57,379 nucleotides of DNA from JACCZX01 sp038216465. GTDB lineage: Bacteria > Pseudomonadota > Gammaproteobacteria > Burkholderiales > Burkholderiaceae_F. The stretch lies in assembly GCA_038216465.1 (NCBI GenBank), contig JBBQQC010000021.1:1-57379 (forward strand), written 5' to 3'. Every line of letters begins with the position of its first letter. Positions within the stretch are counted from its first letter, which is position 1. Shown one piece after another: positions 17,584 to 25,439 of the stretch. Made by a program: the position numbers and the translations under genes. The notes below the pieces were generated by a model, which worked only from the letters and a program-made list of their open reading frames with translations, made no database searches and was not told where the DNA came from.

Positions 17584-17967
17584 ATGAACGACGGCGGCAA
17601 AGGCGGAAATGGTCAGGCTGCGACGGGTGGTGCACGCCCGGCCGTTCTGTCGCTGTCGATCAAGGAAAAGGCGGCTCTGTATGCCGCTTACATGCCCTAC
17701 CTGAAGAGCGGCGGCATGTTCGTACCCACCACCCGGCCGTATCAGTTGGGCGACGACGTTTATCTGATTCTGACGCTACTGGACGATCCGACGCGGATAC
17801 CCGTGGCCGGCAAAGTGGTATGGATCAGCCCGGCGGCCGGTGGCAACAAGACACCCGGTATCGGCGTGCATTTTCCATCCGACGAAACCGGCCTGAATGC
17901 GCGCAAGCGCATCGAAGACGCGCTGGGTGGCGCGCTGAAGTCGGCGCGCCCCACGCATACCCTGTAG
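17584..17967 (+). CDS. PilZ-domain protein (type IV pilus PilZ type)
   Basis: 127-residue protein with the PilZ fold: SIKEKAALYAAYMPYLKSGG, then LGDDVYLILTLLDDP, VAGKVVWISP and PGIGVHF. It lacks the c-di-GMP-binding RxxxR and (D/N)xSxxG pair, as does the PilZ prototype of type IV pilus assembly, which acts by protein contacts with PilB/FimX. It follows holB by 22 bases and precedes tatD, the standard proteobacterial order. The N-terminal 15 residues are Gly-rich and probably disordered. Confidence 0.88.
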   Translation: MNDGGKGGNGQAATGGARPAVLSLSIKEKAALYAAYMPYLKSGGMFVPTTRPYQLGDDVYLILTLLDDPTRIPVAGKVVWISPAAGGNKTPGIGVHFPSDETGLNARKRIEDALGGALKSARPTHTL

Positions 17968-18005
17968 TCTGTCTTCGAATTTCTCCCCGATCGCGGGGCG
18001 ATCGC

Positions 18006-18824
18006 ATGTTTGTCGACTCACACTGCCACCTGTCATTTCCCGAGTTGGCGCATGACCTGCCGGGCGTGCTGCAGCGAATGCAGCAGAACAGCGTCATTGC
18101 TGCACTGAACGTCTGCACGACACTGGAGGAGTTTGCGTCAGTCGTCGAGGTCGCTGAGCACTATCCGCACATCGTCGCTTCGGTGGGCGTCCATCCCGAC
18201 TCTCAGGACACGGAAGAGCCCACGGCCGAGCGGTTGATAGCGCTGGCTCGGCATCCGAAAGTCGTCGCCATCGGCGAAACCGGGCTCGATTACTTTCGTT
18301 TAGGCGAGCCACTCGACTGGCAGCGTGATCGGTTCCGTACACACATTCGCGCCGCGCGTGCGTGCCGCAAGCCGATGATCATTCACACGCGTGCTGCGTC
18401 GGCCGACACGATTCGCGTGATGCAGGAGGAGGGCGCCCAGGAAGTAGGCGGCGTCATGCACTGTTTTACCGAGTCGCTGGCGGTCGCCGAAGCCGCGATG
18501 AATCTCGGCTTTTTCATCTCGTTTTCGGGAATCGTTACCTTTAAGAGCGCCCGCGAGTTGCAGGACGTGGCGCGCGCTGTCCCTATCGAGCGTTTATTAA
18601 TCGAAACGGATGCGCCGTATCTGGCGCCGGTGCCCTATCGCGGAAGAACGAATGAGCCGGCGTTCGTTCCCAAGGTAGCAGCAAAGCTGGCGGAGCTGAA
18701 AGGCAAGACGGTGGATCAGATCGCCGCCGCGACAAGTGCCAACTTCTTCAGTCTTTTCAAGTTTGTAGGGCCCTTACCTCAGGCGCCTCATCAACTGGCC
18801 AAATTTCCCACGCACGTCCAATAA
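18006..18824 (+). CDS. tatD: TatD-family metal-dependent hydrolase/DNase
   Basis: 272-residue TIM-barrel hydrolase of the TatD/YcfH group. The metal ligands are in VDSHCHL (about 3-9), AIGETGLDYF, MIIHTRAA, MHCFT and LIETDAPYLAP. Family members are 3'-5' exonucleases or general metallohydrolases. The start at 18006 is chosen because the conserved VDSHCHL must be N-terminal; the upstream frame overlaps the pilZ-like gene out of phase. The position after holB-pilZ matches the ycfH locus. Confidence 0.9.
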   Translation: MFVDSHCHLSFPELAHDLPGVLQRMQQNSVIAALNVCTTLEEFASVVEVAEHYPHIVASVGVHPDSQDTEEPTAERLIALARHPKVVAIGETGLDYFRLGEPLDWQRDRFRTHIRAARACRKPMIIHTRAASADTIRVMQEEGAQEVGGVMHCFTESLAVAEAAMNLGFFISFSGIVTFKSARELQDVARAVPIERLLIETDAPYLAPVPYRGRTNEPAFVPKVAAKLAELKGKTVDQIAAATSANFFSLFKFVGPLPQAPHQLAKFPTHVQ

Positions 18825-18857
18825 TCAAACCCTTGGCGGCGACTGTTCGAGTACCTG

Positions 18858-19466
18858 TTACAGCAAGCCGATACCCTGCAGCGCCTGGACCGTCGTCTGC
18901 GCGAGCTCGGTGATCTGCCCCGTCACGTTTTGCGCAGTGGAACTTGTCGCGCGGCCGGACCACATCGTGGCGCCGTTGGCGGGGTCAATCAGGGCCGTCT
19001 CGGCCGCGTAGGCCTGGCTTACGCGAGACCCGCCGATGGGCAGACCGATCCCGATGCCGCCGCCGACACGCCCCGAACCGCCGCCGACGCCGATGCCGAA
19101 AGAAGGTCCGCTGTCGACAGCCAAAGGCAGGCCCGCATTCAACGTCATTCGCACGACCGCGCGCGCACCCACTCGTTTGGCATTCGCCAAGTACGGATCA
19201 GTCCCGCTTGCGGTCGGCGCTAAAGCTGAAAGCTGCGAATTGAGCGTGGGCTTCGCGCCGCTTGCCGAAACCGCCGCCGCGAGTTGATCTTCGCAAACGC
19301 GCTGTAGCGTCAAGTCTTGCGCCTCGCACGCCACCAGAACCGGGGCGCCTTTTACATTTCGACCCTGATATTCGGGATTGGTCCACTGCGCATCCATCCG
19401 CGTCGTCGCACAGGCGGTCAGGAGAGTTGCAATGAACAAAGAAGAAACTTTAATTGCTGTTTGCAT
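18858..19466 (-). CDS. Small lipoprotein with glycine-rich segment (DUF4136-like)
   Basis: 202-residue predicted outer-membrane or periplasmic lipoprotein: a signal sequence ends in LLTAC (lipobox, Cys19). The body begins TTRMDAQWTNPEYQG, a start seen in DUF4136-like lipoproteins, and ends with a conserved-looking ALIDPANGATMWSGRATSS, which resembles statements about a metabolite-independent fold rather than an enzyme. A stretch of about 30 residues near 120-150 is almost only Gly, Ile, Val and Ser (GIGVGGGSGRVGGGIGIG). A purine-rich ribosome-binding site (GTGAGGTG) precedes the ATG. No function can be assigned. Confidence 0.7.
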   Translation of the reverse strand: MQTAIKVSSLFIATLLTACATTRMDAQWTNPEYQGRNVKGAPVLVACEAQDLTLQRVCEDQLAAAVSASGAKPTLNSQLSALAPTASGTDPYLANAKRVGARAVVRMTLNAGLPLAVDSGPSFGIGVGGGSGRVGGGIGIGLPIGGSRVSQAYAAETALIDPANGATMWSGRATSSTAQNVTGQITELAQTTVQALQGIGLL

Positions 19467-19617
19467 CGTTCACCTCACGCGGTATTAGATCGTCAAAGCA
19501 AGCATCGTGCGCGTCGCGTCTGCGATGCGTCGGCGAGACATAATCCGGACAATGGACCTCGAACTCATTGTTGAATCATGCCGTTAGGCCTTGGCTTCAT
19601 CGACCGGGAGAGTGTTT

Positions 19618-20340
19618 ATGGGTACTGATCCATTGCCTCTGGAACAGGAAGTCGCGGATGCGCTGTCCGACGTGACGACCGCAACACTGACGACTGTGCT
19701 GCTGAAAAAGGGCCTGCGCAATGTCTGGATGCGAGGATCACGACCGCTGCGTTCAGGGCAAAAGCGCGTTGTCGGGCGCGCATTCACCCTGCGCTTCGTG
19801 CCCGCACGCGAAGACCTCGCCACCCCGGAGTCGTGGAGCGCGCCCATATCAACGCGCGCGGCGATCGAGGCGATGCCGGCGGCCTGCTTGGTGGTGGTGG
19901 ATGCCATGGGCGTCACGGACGCCGGAATCTTCGGGGACATTCTTTGCGCGCGCATGCGAAAGCGACGCGTCGCCGGTTTGATTACCGACGGCACGGTGCG
20001 CGATGTGGCGGGCGTGCTCGCCACCGAACTGCCGGTGTGGTGCAACGGAGTGGCAGCGCCGCCTTCCGTCGCCGGCCTGACGTTCGTCGCCTGGCAACAA
20101 CCGATCGGTTGCGGCGGGGTGGCTGTCTTTCCAAACGACGTGGTGGTAGCGGATGACGACGGCGCAGTGTTGATACCGGCGGCGCTGTTGGCTGACGTCG
20201 TGACCGCAGCAGTGGAACAAGAGAGACTCGAGGGCTGGATCATGGGCCAGGTTGAGCAGGGTAAAGCGCTGCCTGGCCTGTATCCGCCGAACGAGGCCAA
20301 CAAGGCGGCCTATCAGTCTTGGGATGGCAAACACCGCTGA
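19618..20340 (+). CDS. RraA-like protein / HMG-type aldolase family
   Basis: 240-residue protein of the RraA/menaquinone-methyltransferase-like family. Members are either RNase E regulators or metal-dependent 4-hydroxy-4-methyl-2-oxoglutarate/oxaloacetate lyases. The conserved parts are DVTTATLTTVLLKKG, the ligand region GLITDGTVRDVAG (Arg-Asp pair of the aldolase active site), and DVVVADDDGAVLIPAAL. The Arg-Asp motif favours an enzyme over the E. coli-type RNase E inhibitor. The ATG at 19618 has GGGAGAG at a good distance; a TTG 27 bases upstream is possible. The adjacent aldo/keto reductase may act with it. Confidence 0.82.
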   Translation: MGTDPLPLEQEVADALSDVTTATLTTVLLKKGLRNVWMRGSRPLRSGQKRVVGRAFTLRFVPAREDLATPESWSAPISTRAAIEAMPAACLVVVDAMGVTDAGIFGDILCARMRKRRVAGLITDGTVRDVAGVLATELPVWCNGVAAPPSVAGLTFVAWQQPIGCGGVAVFPNDVVVADDDGAVLIPAALLADVVTAAVEQERLEGWIMGQVEQGKALPGLYPPNEANKAAYQSWDGKHR

Positions 20341-20419
20341 TGCAGGCAGTGGCAGCGACAGCCCCTATCGAAAAAACGTATGCTCGATCGCTTCCGTTCT
20401 CGTTTTCACCTCCACCCAC

Positions 20420-21466
20420 ATGAAACTTAAACCGCTCGGCCGCACCGGCCTGTTCGTGTCCGAGCTTTGCCTTGGCACCATGACCTTCGGCGGTGGCGCA
20501 GAGGGCATTTGGGGCAAGATTGGCCAACTGCAGCAGGGGGAAGCCGACGCCTTGATCGGCGCTGCGCTTGATGCTGGCATCAACTTCCTCGACACCGCCG
20601 ACGTGTACGCCGGAGGTCGCTCGGAGCAGATCACGGGCCAGGCCCTGCGCAATCTGAAAGTCCCGCGCGATGACGTGATTATTGCGACCAAAGTTTTCGG
20701 TGACACGGGCAGCGGCGCGAACGCGCGCGGCGCTACGCGCAGCCATATCGTCTCGGGATTGAAGGCAAGCCTGCAGCGACTGCAGCTTGATCATGTGGAC
20801 CTCTATCAAATCCACGGCTTCGATCCCGGCACCCCGATCGAGGAAACCGTCCGGGCGCTGGACACGATGGTGCAGCATGGCCACGTGCGCTATGTCGGTG
20901 TTTCCAACTGGGCGGCCTGGCAGATCATGAAGGCCCTGGGCATCTCAGAGCGGCTCGGCCTGACGCGTTTCCAAAGCTTGCAGGCGTACTACACCATCGC
21001 TGGGCGCGACCTCGAGCGCGAGCTGATCCCGATGCTGAAGAGTGAAGAGCTGGCGTTAATGGTGTGGAGTCCGCTCGCTGGCGGGCTACTGAGCGGTAAG
21101 GTACGACGCGACCAGCAGGCTGGCGCCGGAGATCGCCGCGCAACCTTTGACTTCCCGCCAGTCAACAGCGAACGCGCATTCGATTGCATCGATGCGATGC
21201 AGGCGGTGGCGTCCAAGCACTCCGTCTCGGTGGCGCAGGTTGCGATTGCTTGGCTGCTGCATCAGCCGCAGGTCACGAGCGTGATCATTGGGGCGAAGAA
21301 ACCAGAGCAGCTGGCTGACAACATCGGCGCGGTAAACGTTGCACTGTCGGCCGATGAGTTGGCTCGTCTCGATTCGGCAAGCCGGCTTCCGGCTGAATAC
21401 CCGGGCTGGATGCTCACGCGGCAGGGCGAATATCGACGCAAACAGCTGGCCGACGCGCTTCGCTAG
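20420..21466 (+). CDS. Aldo/keto reductase
   Basis: 348-residue NADPH-dependent TIM-barrel reductase. Typical AKR elements are FLDTADVYAGGRSEQITGQA (Asp and Tyr of the tetrad), VIIATKVFG (Lys), LDHVDLYQIHGFDPGTPIEE (His) and YVGVSNWAAWQ. The C-terminal cofactor motif is VIIGAKKPEQLADN. The subgroup is the large one that contains YajO/YghZ-like and pyridoxal or aryl-alcohol reductases; the physiological substrate is unknown. The ATG at 20420 matches the family start MKLKPLGRTGLFVSE; there are about 80 bases between rraA-like and this gene. Confidence 0.88.
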   Translation: MKLKPLGRTGLFVSELCLGTMTFGGGAEGIWGKIGQLQQGEADALIGAALDAGINFLDTADVYAGGRSEQITGQALRNLKVPRDDVIIATKVFGDTGSGANARGATRSHIVSGLKASLQRLQLDHVDLYQIHGFDPGTPIEETVRALDTMVQHGHVRYVGVSNWAAWQIMKALGISERLGLTRFQSLQAYYTIAGRDLERELIPMLKSEELALMVWSPLAGGLLSGKVRRDQQAGAGDRRATFDFPPVNSERAFDCIDAMQAVASKHSVSVAQVAIAWLLHQPQVTSVIIGAKKPEQLADNIGAVNVALSADELARLDSASRLPAEYPGWMLTRQGEYRRKQLADALR

Positions 21467-21480
21467 AAGCCGACTATGCG

Positions 21481-21496
21481 CATAATGTGCATTATG
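21481..21496. repeat. Perfect inverted repeat (7-2-7) between convergent genes
   Basis: CATAATG-TG-CATTATG is a perfect two-arm palindrome in the 62-base spacer between the convergent aldo/keto reductase and MFS genes. It looks like a MarR-type or similar dimer operator rather than a terminator: it is AT-rich and has no T-run. An ATG in the right arm (21494) opens a 12-codon frame that stops at 21530-21532. Confidence 0.55.
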
Positions 21497-21528
21497 TCAA
21501 CTCGTGGCTCGAAGGGAGGGAGTCAGTG

Positions 21529-22719
21529 CTAGTTGGTCGCTGGGCGTCGGCGGATCATTCTGGCAAACGCGAGCGCAATGACCGGCAACGTTACTGCTGC
21601 CGCAACAAACAGCCATGAAACCCCAGCCGAGTCGACGATTACCGACGCCAGCGCAACGCCGACAGCTTGCCCAGTGAATGCGGACGAAGCAAAAAGCGAT
21701 ACCGCCGTTCCGCGTCTGGCAGAGACCATCTGCGTAGCGTTCGTTTGCAAAGTGTTGTGAAGCATGAAAAAGCCCAGGCCAATTGTGAAGATGGCAGGCA
21801 CCGTCCAAATTGCAGCTGGCGCGAATCGAAGAAAAACGAAGGCAGTGGAGAGCAAAAGCGCTGCGCCCACCGCGAGCCCCGTTTCACCGAGTCGTTGCAA
21901 CAGGCGCGGTGCCAACGCCACATAGGCGAGTCCGCCCACGCCGAAAACGGCAGCCATCGCGCCTGCTGCGAATAGCGACACGCCGAAGCGCGCGTGAAGG
22001 TAGGCGGGAATAAATGCGAGCACGCCGAAGAGCATTACGCTTTCTGCGAATACTGTGACCAGGACTACCCTCGCCCAGGGTGTTCGAAGAACGTTCTGCG
22101 TCTGACTCCAAAGCTGAAATTTCGCCGACGCCGTTCGGTCCCCAGTTGGTGCGTCCGCGATCTGACGCTTATGTTCGACTTGAAGCAGCGCACCGACGAT
22201 GAGATAGACGACGGCGAGCGCAACAAACGCGGCGCGCCAGCCCAATGTGTCGGCAAATAACCCCCCGAGCAAACTTCCGGCGGACATGCCCGTAATCGAG
22301 CCGACTAAGAAACGAGCGATCGCCGCTTGTCTTCTTTGATAGGGAACACTGTCCCCAATCCAAGCCACCGACAACGGAACGATTGCGGCGGCGGTTGCGC
22401 CCGCGAAAACGCGGGCGCCGATAAGCCAACTGATGGAGGGCGCGAAAGCGCATCCAAGGCTTGCCAGCGCGCAGGCAAGCGTCGCGATCGAGACAACGCG
22501 ATATTTCCCATAATGGTCGCCGAGTGGACCATAGAAAAGTTGCAGCACGCCGTACGCCACTGCAAATACCGTGACGACGCCGGCAGCCCTGCCGGTCGTG
22601 GTGAAAAAGGCGTCCGCGAGCTGCGGAAGCATCGGATCGCACACACGAACCGCTGCGGTGCTGGCGAACGCTGCAAACGACAGCAAAACGAGCGCTCGGC
22701 GTTGACGCACAGCATTCAT
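21529..22719 (-). CDS. MFS transporter (drug/arabinose-efflux type)
   Basis: 396-residue major facilitator with about 12 hydrophobic helices. The loop 2-3 signature is YGPLGDHYGKYRVV, with the later motif LGWRAAFVALAVVYLIVGALL after helix 5-6. It resembles bacterial drug/proton antiporters of the YdhP/AraJ class. The ATG at 22719 is preferred since the preceding in-frame residues are charged and lie outside the fold. It is downstream of, and on the same strand as, the ornithine-cyclodeaminase-like gene, 28 bases away. The exported compound is unknown. Confidence 0.88.
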   Translation of the reverse strand: MNAVRQRRALVLLSFAAFASTAAVRVCDPMLPQLADAFFTTTGRAAGVVTVFAVAYGVLQLFYGPLGDHYGKYRVVSIATLACALASLGCAFAPSISWLIGARVFAGATAAAIVPLSVAWIGDSVPYQRRQAAIARFLVGSITGMSAGSLLGGLFADTLGWRAAFVALAVVYLIVGALLQVEHKRQIADAPTGDRTASAKFQLWSQTQNVLRTPWARVVLVTVFAESVMLFGVLAFIPAYLHARFGVSLFAAGAMAAVFGVGGLAYVALAPRLLQRLGETGLAVGAALLLSTAFVFLRFAPAAIWTVPAIFTIGLGFFMLHNTLQTNATQMVSARRGTAVSLFASSAFTGQAVGVALASVIVDSAGVSWLFVAAAVTLPVIALAFARMIRRRPATN

Positions 22720-22747
22720 TATCCCTGAAGAGCTCTGATCCTCCCGT

Positions 22748-23731
22748 TCACGCTGACAGTGAGACCAGCGTCCCGCGGCCAGTCTGGACCGCCTGTTCAT
22801 AGGCAGCAGCCGACGCAGCGACGTCCTGCAGCGCCATGCCAGTACTGTCGAAGACGATGATTTCGTCGGGCGACCGGCGACCAGGCTTCTTGTGCGCAAC
22901 GATCTGGCCCAGTTCCGCGTGCACTCTCTCCGACGTCAGTTGGCCGGCCTCGATCGCATGGTGAAGGTCACCGATCGCTGCACACTGTGCAGTCACATCG
23001 GTGACTACCGTTACGGAAGCCAGCAGCGCGGCGTCGATCTCCTGCTTCTCTTCGCTGTCGGCACCGACCGCCGCGACGAACGCGCCTGCAGCGAGGAACC
23101 CGGCGCACAGAAGCGGGTGGCGCGACGACGTGCACGTCACGACGATCGCGCTCGCGCGCGTCGCTGCCCGTAGATCGTCGACGGCCGTTGCATCGACGTT
23201 AAGCTCGCGGCCCATTGTGCTGGCAAAGCTTTGCGCTCGAGCCTGCTCGCTGTCGAACGCGAAGACTTTGCGGATTGGCCGCACGCGCGCCAGCGCCATC
23301 AGCTGGGCGCGGCCTTGCACGCCACAGCCGCAGATGGTGACTGTCGCAGCATTAGCGGTTGCCAGATACTGCGCAGCGACGGCCGTTGCTGCTGCCGTTC
23401 GCAACATGGTGATCGAGGCCGAGTCGAGCACTGCGAGCGGCGCACCAGTGTCGCCGTCCGAGAGAATCACAACGCCTTGGATCCGCGGCAGACCCAGGGC
23501 AGCATTACCGTAAAAGTTGCCGTTTACCTTCGCTGCGAAGAATTGCCGATCTCGACAGAGAAATCCCGCCTTGATGTGGAAGCCGCCCCCTGCCCCACGC
23601 ACACCGAGCACCGACGGTGCGGCGGCGTCGCCGCTTCCGTACGCGCGGAATGCCTCCTCGACCGCTGCACGGCAGGCATCCGCACTGAGCAGCGTCTCCA
23701 CATCGGTACGGGTCAGGACGAGTGTGCCCAC
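22748..23731 (-). CDS. Ornithine cyclodeaminase/mu-crystallin family protein
   Basis: About 327 residues from a GTG at 23731 (VGTLVLTRTDVETLLS); an ATG at 23791 would add 20 residues overlapping the upstream gene. The conserved family core is present: GGGFHIKAGFLC, the substrate/NAD region LDSASITMLRTAAATAVAAQYL, Rossmann motif ICGCGVQGRAQLMAL and FDSTGMALQDVAASAAAYE. Homologues include ornithine cyclodeaminase, lysine cyclodeaminase, alanine dehydrogenase and delta1-pyrroline-2-carboxylate reductase, all NAD(P)-dependent. Which of these it is cannot be told. The start lies close to the stop of the exported lectin-fold gene at 23757. Confidence 0.85.
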   Translation of the reverse strand: MGTLVLTRTDVETLLSADACRAAVEEAFRAYGSGDAAAPSVLGVRGAGGGFHIKAGFLCRDRQFFAAKVNGNFYGNAALGLPRIQGVVILSDGDTGAPLAVLDSASITMLRTAAATAVAAQYLATANAATVTICGCGVQGRAQLMALARVRPIRKVFAFDSEQARAQSFASTMGRELNVDATAVDDLRAATRASAIVVTCTSSRHPLLCAGFLAAGAFVAAVGADSEEKQEIDAALLASVTVVTDVTAQCAAIGDLHHAIEAGQLTSERVHAELGQIVAHKKPGRRSPDEIIVFDSTGMALQDVAASAAAYEQAVQTGRGTLVSLSA

Positions 23732-23756
23732 TGTGGTCGCCGCTCTGCGTCTGTGA

Positions 23757-24380
23757 TCATCGGCTTTGCGTACTGCCGTAGACGAAGTCATCGAACGCGG
23801 TGACGCTATCGGCCTTGGTCCAAACGCCGACGGCGCCGGAACCGGCGATGTGCTCGTCATCGAGTTCGATGTAGCTCGTTCCGTCGAGTGCGACGCGGAT
23901 ACGGCGACCGCTGTACTCCACCCTTAGCGTATGCCAGACGTTCTTTGCGACCGGAGCATTGACATACTTGATCGTGCGACGTCGACCGTTTTCGGTGTAG
24001 TAGAGCGAAACGTTGTTTTCTAGGGCGTTGGCGCGTGCAACGTAGTAGTTGTCGCCATCTTTCCATCGCCACACCAAGCCCCCGGCCTGATCGGATTTTC
24101 CGCCCAGCGACTTGAATTTGACCTCGACGAATCCATCCGTGATCGCGGCGCTTTTCAGTACGCACCACGGAAAATCCGCCACGCCGCTCTGCCTGAGAAC
24201 GTTGGGCTTCGAGGGCGCTGAATCGTCGGGTTCGATCGCCCATCGCGGCGACCCCCTGCCGGTGGCCCCGGCTAGCCAGTCAGCTGGTAACCCGGCCGCC
24301 TTAACACCATCGAAATTCACTGTTTCCGCGTGTACAGACAATGCCATCAGGGTACCCACCAGTCCGGACAAACGTCGCAT
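23757..24380 (-). CDS. Exported concanavalin-like (DUF1080/LamG-type) protein
   Basis: 207-residue secreted protein: signal peptide MRRLSGLVGTLMALSVHAE, then a single beta-sandwich domain. The patterns WLAGATGRGSPRWAIE, VEVKFKSLGGKSDQAGGLVWR, YYVARANALENNVSLYYTEN, WHTLRVEYSGRRIRVALDG and GAVGVWTKADSVTAFDDF are those of LamG/DUF1080 jelly-roll domains that bind or hydrolyse glycans. No catalytic pair is obvious, so a binding role is possible. The ATG at 24380 is chosen for the signal peptide. The SOD-rhodanese gene on the same strand ends upstream, 53 bases away. Confidence 0.78.
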   Translation of the reverse strand: MRRLSGLVGTLMALSVHAETVNFDGVKAAGLPADWLAGATGRGSPRWAIEPDDSAPSKPNVLRQSGVADFPWCVLKSAAITDGFVEVKFKSLGGKSDQAGGLVWRWKDGDNYYVARANALENNVSLYYTENGRRRTIKYVNAPVAKNVWHTLRVEYSGRRIRVALDGTSYIELDDEHIAGSGAVGVWTKADSVTAFDDFVYGSTQSR

Positions 24381-24433
24381 CGCATCTCCACTTGCCTCTT
24401 TCACTTCGGCGCGACCCAAGTAAGCGATCGGCG

Positions 24434-25387
24434 CTATCCGTAGATCTTCGTCGGCCCGCCGATCGCCTTCCACGCCGAGTGCCCGCCCTTCATGAAGCTC
24501 GCATCGAATCCTGCATCGCGCAGCGCGACGGCAGTCTTGCACCCGACGTGAAAGCCGTAGACGCAGAACGTGACAACCGGATCGGTTTTCGACAATTCGC
24601 CGGCCCATTCCTGCACGCGATCAGGGTCCCGCCACTGCGCGCCATCGATGATGTCGCGCGTGCGAGATACGTAATGCCGTGGCCGCGCATCGATGATCTG
24701 GACCGGCTTGCCGGCGGCCAACATCGCCTTCACCTCCTCGACGGAGACACCCGGCAGATCCCCAAACTCCTCCTGCACGAGCGGTCGGGGTGCTTCGACG
24801 CGACGGGCATCTTCGTAGCGCACCTGCACCGCCTTCCAGTCGACGTTGCGCATGAACGCATCGATATACGCTTTCGCGTTGGCACCGAAGTCGATATGGA
24901 ACGCATGCTCGTACATGTCCAGGGCGAGGATCGGAATGCCGCCTGCAACTGCCTGACCATGATCGGCTGCGTACTGATTGATCAAGCGATGGTCGCGCGG
25001 CACATACATCAGCAGCACCCAGCCTGAGCCGCCTGCCAATCCGCTTGCCATGGCGATGAACTCGTCACGCCAGCGATCCACCGACCCGAAATCATGCGCG
25101 AGCGCCTCGGCGAGCGGCGCCGTCGGCTTGCCATCTCCGCCGAGGCTGGCGAAGTACAACTCATGCAGTAGTGTCGAATTCAGCGCAATCAGCTCTTCGC
25201 GCTTCAGACTATTAACAACATACGGCGGTGTGGTGGCGAAGTTGAGCGCCTCGAGTTTCTCGGTTATCGCATTCAGGCGCCGCAAAGCTCCGCCGTAATT
25301 GTTTTCATAGTGACTCTCGATCAATTGCAGGGAGAGCCCGTTCAGTAACCACGGACGGCACTGGATAGGGGTCAACTGATATCGCAT
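24434..25387 (-). CDS. chrC: Fe/Mn superoxide dismutase fused to a C-terminal rhodanese domain (ChrC-like)
   Basis: 317-residue two-domain protein. Residues 1-195 are an Fe/Mn-type superoxide dismutase: the four metal ligands align as His26 (IESHYEN), His75 (STLLHELYF), Asp157 and His161 (LDMYEHAFHID). The second-sphere positions differ: the usual HHxxY is NYGGA here, losing the gateway tyrosine and histidine, and the WEHAYY motif is YEHAFH. Residues about 210-317 are a rhodanese domain with Cys275 in the loop FCVYGFHVGCK. A consensus AAGGAGGT lies at 25392-25399 just upstream of the ATG. ChrC of chromate operons is an Fe-SOD; here it is divergent from chrB. The role is probably detoxification of superoxide made on Cr(VI) reduction, with the rhodanese perhaps handling sulfane sulfur (inference). 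Confidence 0.88.
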   Translation of the reverse strand: MRYQLTPIQCRPWLLNGLSLQLIESHYENNYGGALRRLNAITEKLEALNFATTPPYVVNSLKREELIALNSTLLHELYFASLGGDGKPTAPLAEALAHDFGSVDRWRDEFIAMASGLAGGSGWVLLMYVPRDHRLINQYAADHGQAVAGGIPILALDMYEHAFHIDFGANAKAYIDAFMRNVDWKAVQVRYEDARRVEAPRPLVQEEFGDLPGVSVEEVKAMLAAGKPVQIIDARPRHYVSRTRDIIDGAQWRDPDRVQEWAGELSKTDPVVTFCVYGFHVGCKTAVALRDAGFDASFMKGGHSAWKAIGGPTKIYG

Positions 25388-25439
25388 TTCGTACCTCCTT
25401 CTGTAGACATTGAGACAATATAGTAATAATATCTACAAA
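25388..25439. promoter_or_regulatory. Divergent chrC / chrB promoter with inverted repeat
   Basis: Fifty-two bases separate the two starts. TGTAGA (25402-25407) and TCTACA (25432-25437) are perfect inverted arms around an AT-rich centre containing AATATAGTAATAATAT, which could carry both -10 elements. ChrB proteins are chromate-responsive repressors of their own operons, so this is the natural operator. The chrC start has a strong Shine-Dalgarno; the chrB start has none, and the right arm abuts its ATG. Confidence 0.55.

Noticed and set aside
17584..17967. PilZ protein as a c-di-GMP receptor
   Set aside because: RxxxR and the second binding motif are absent; this is normal for PilZ of the pilus type, so no novelty is claimed.
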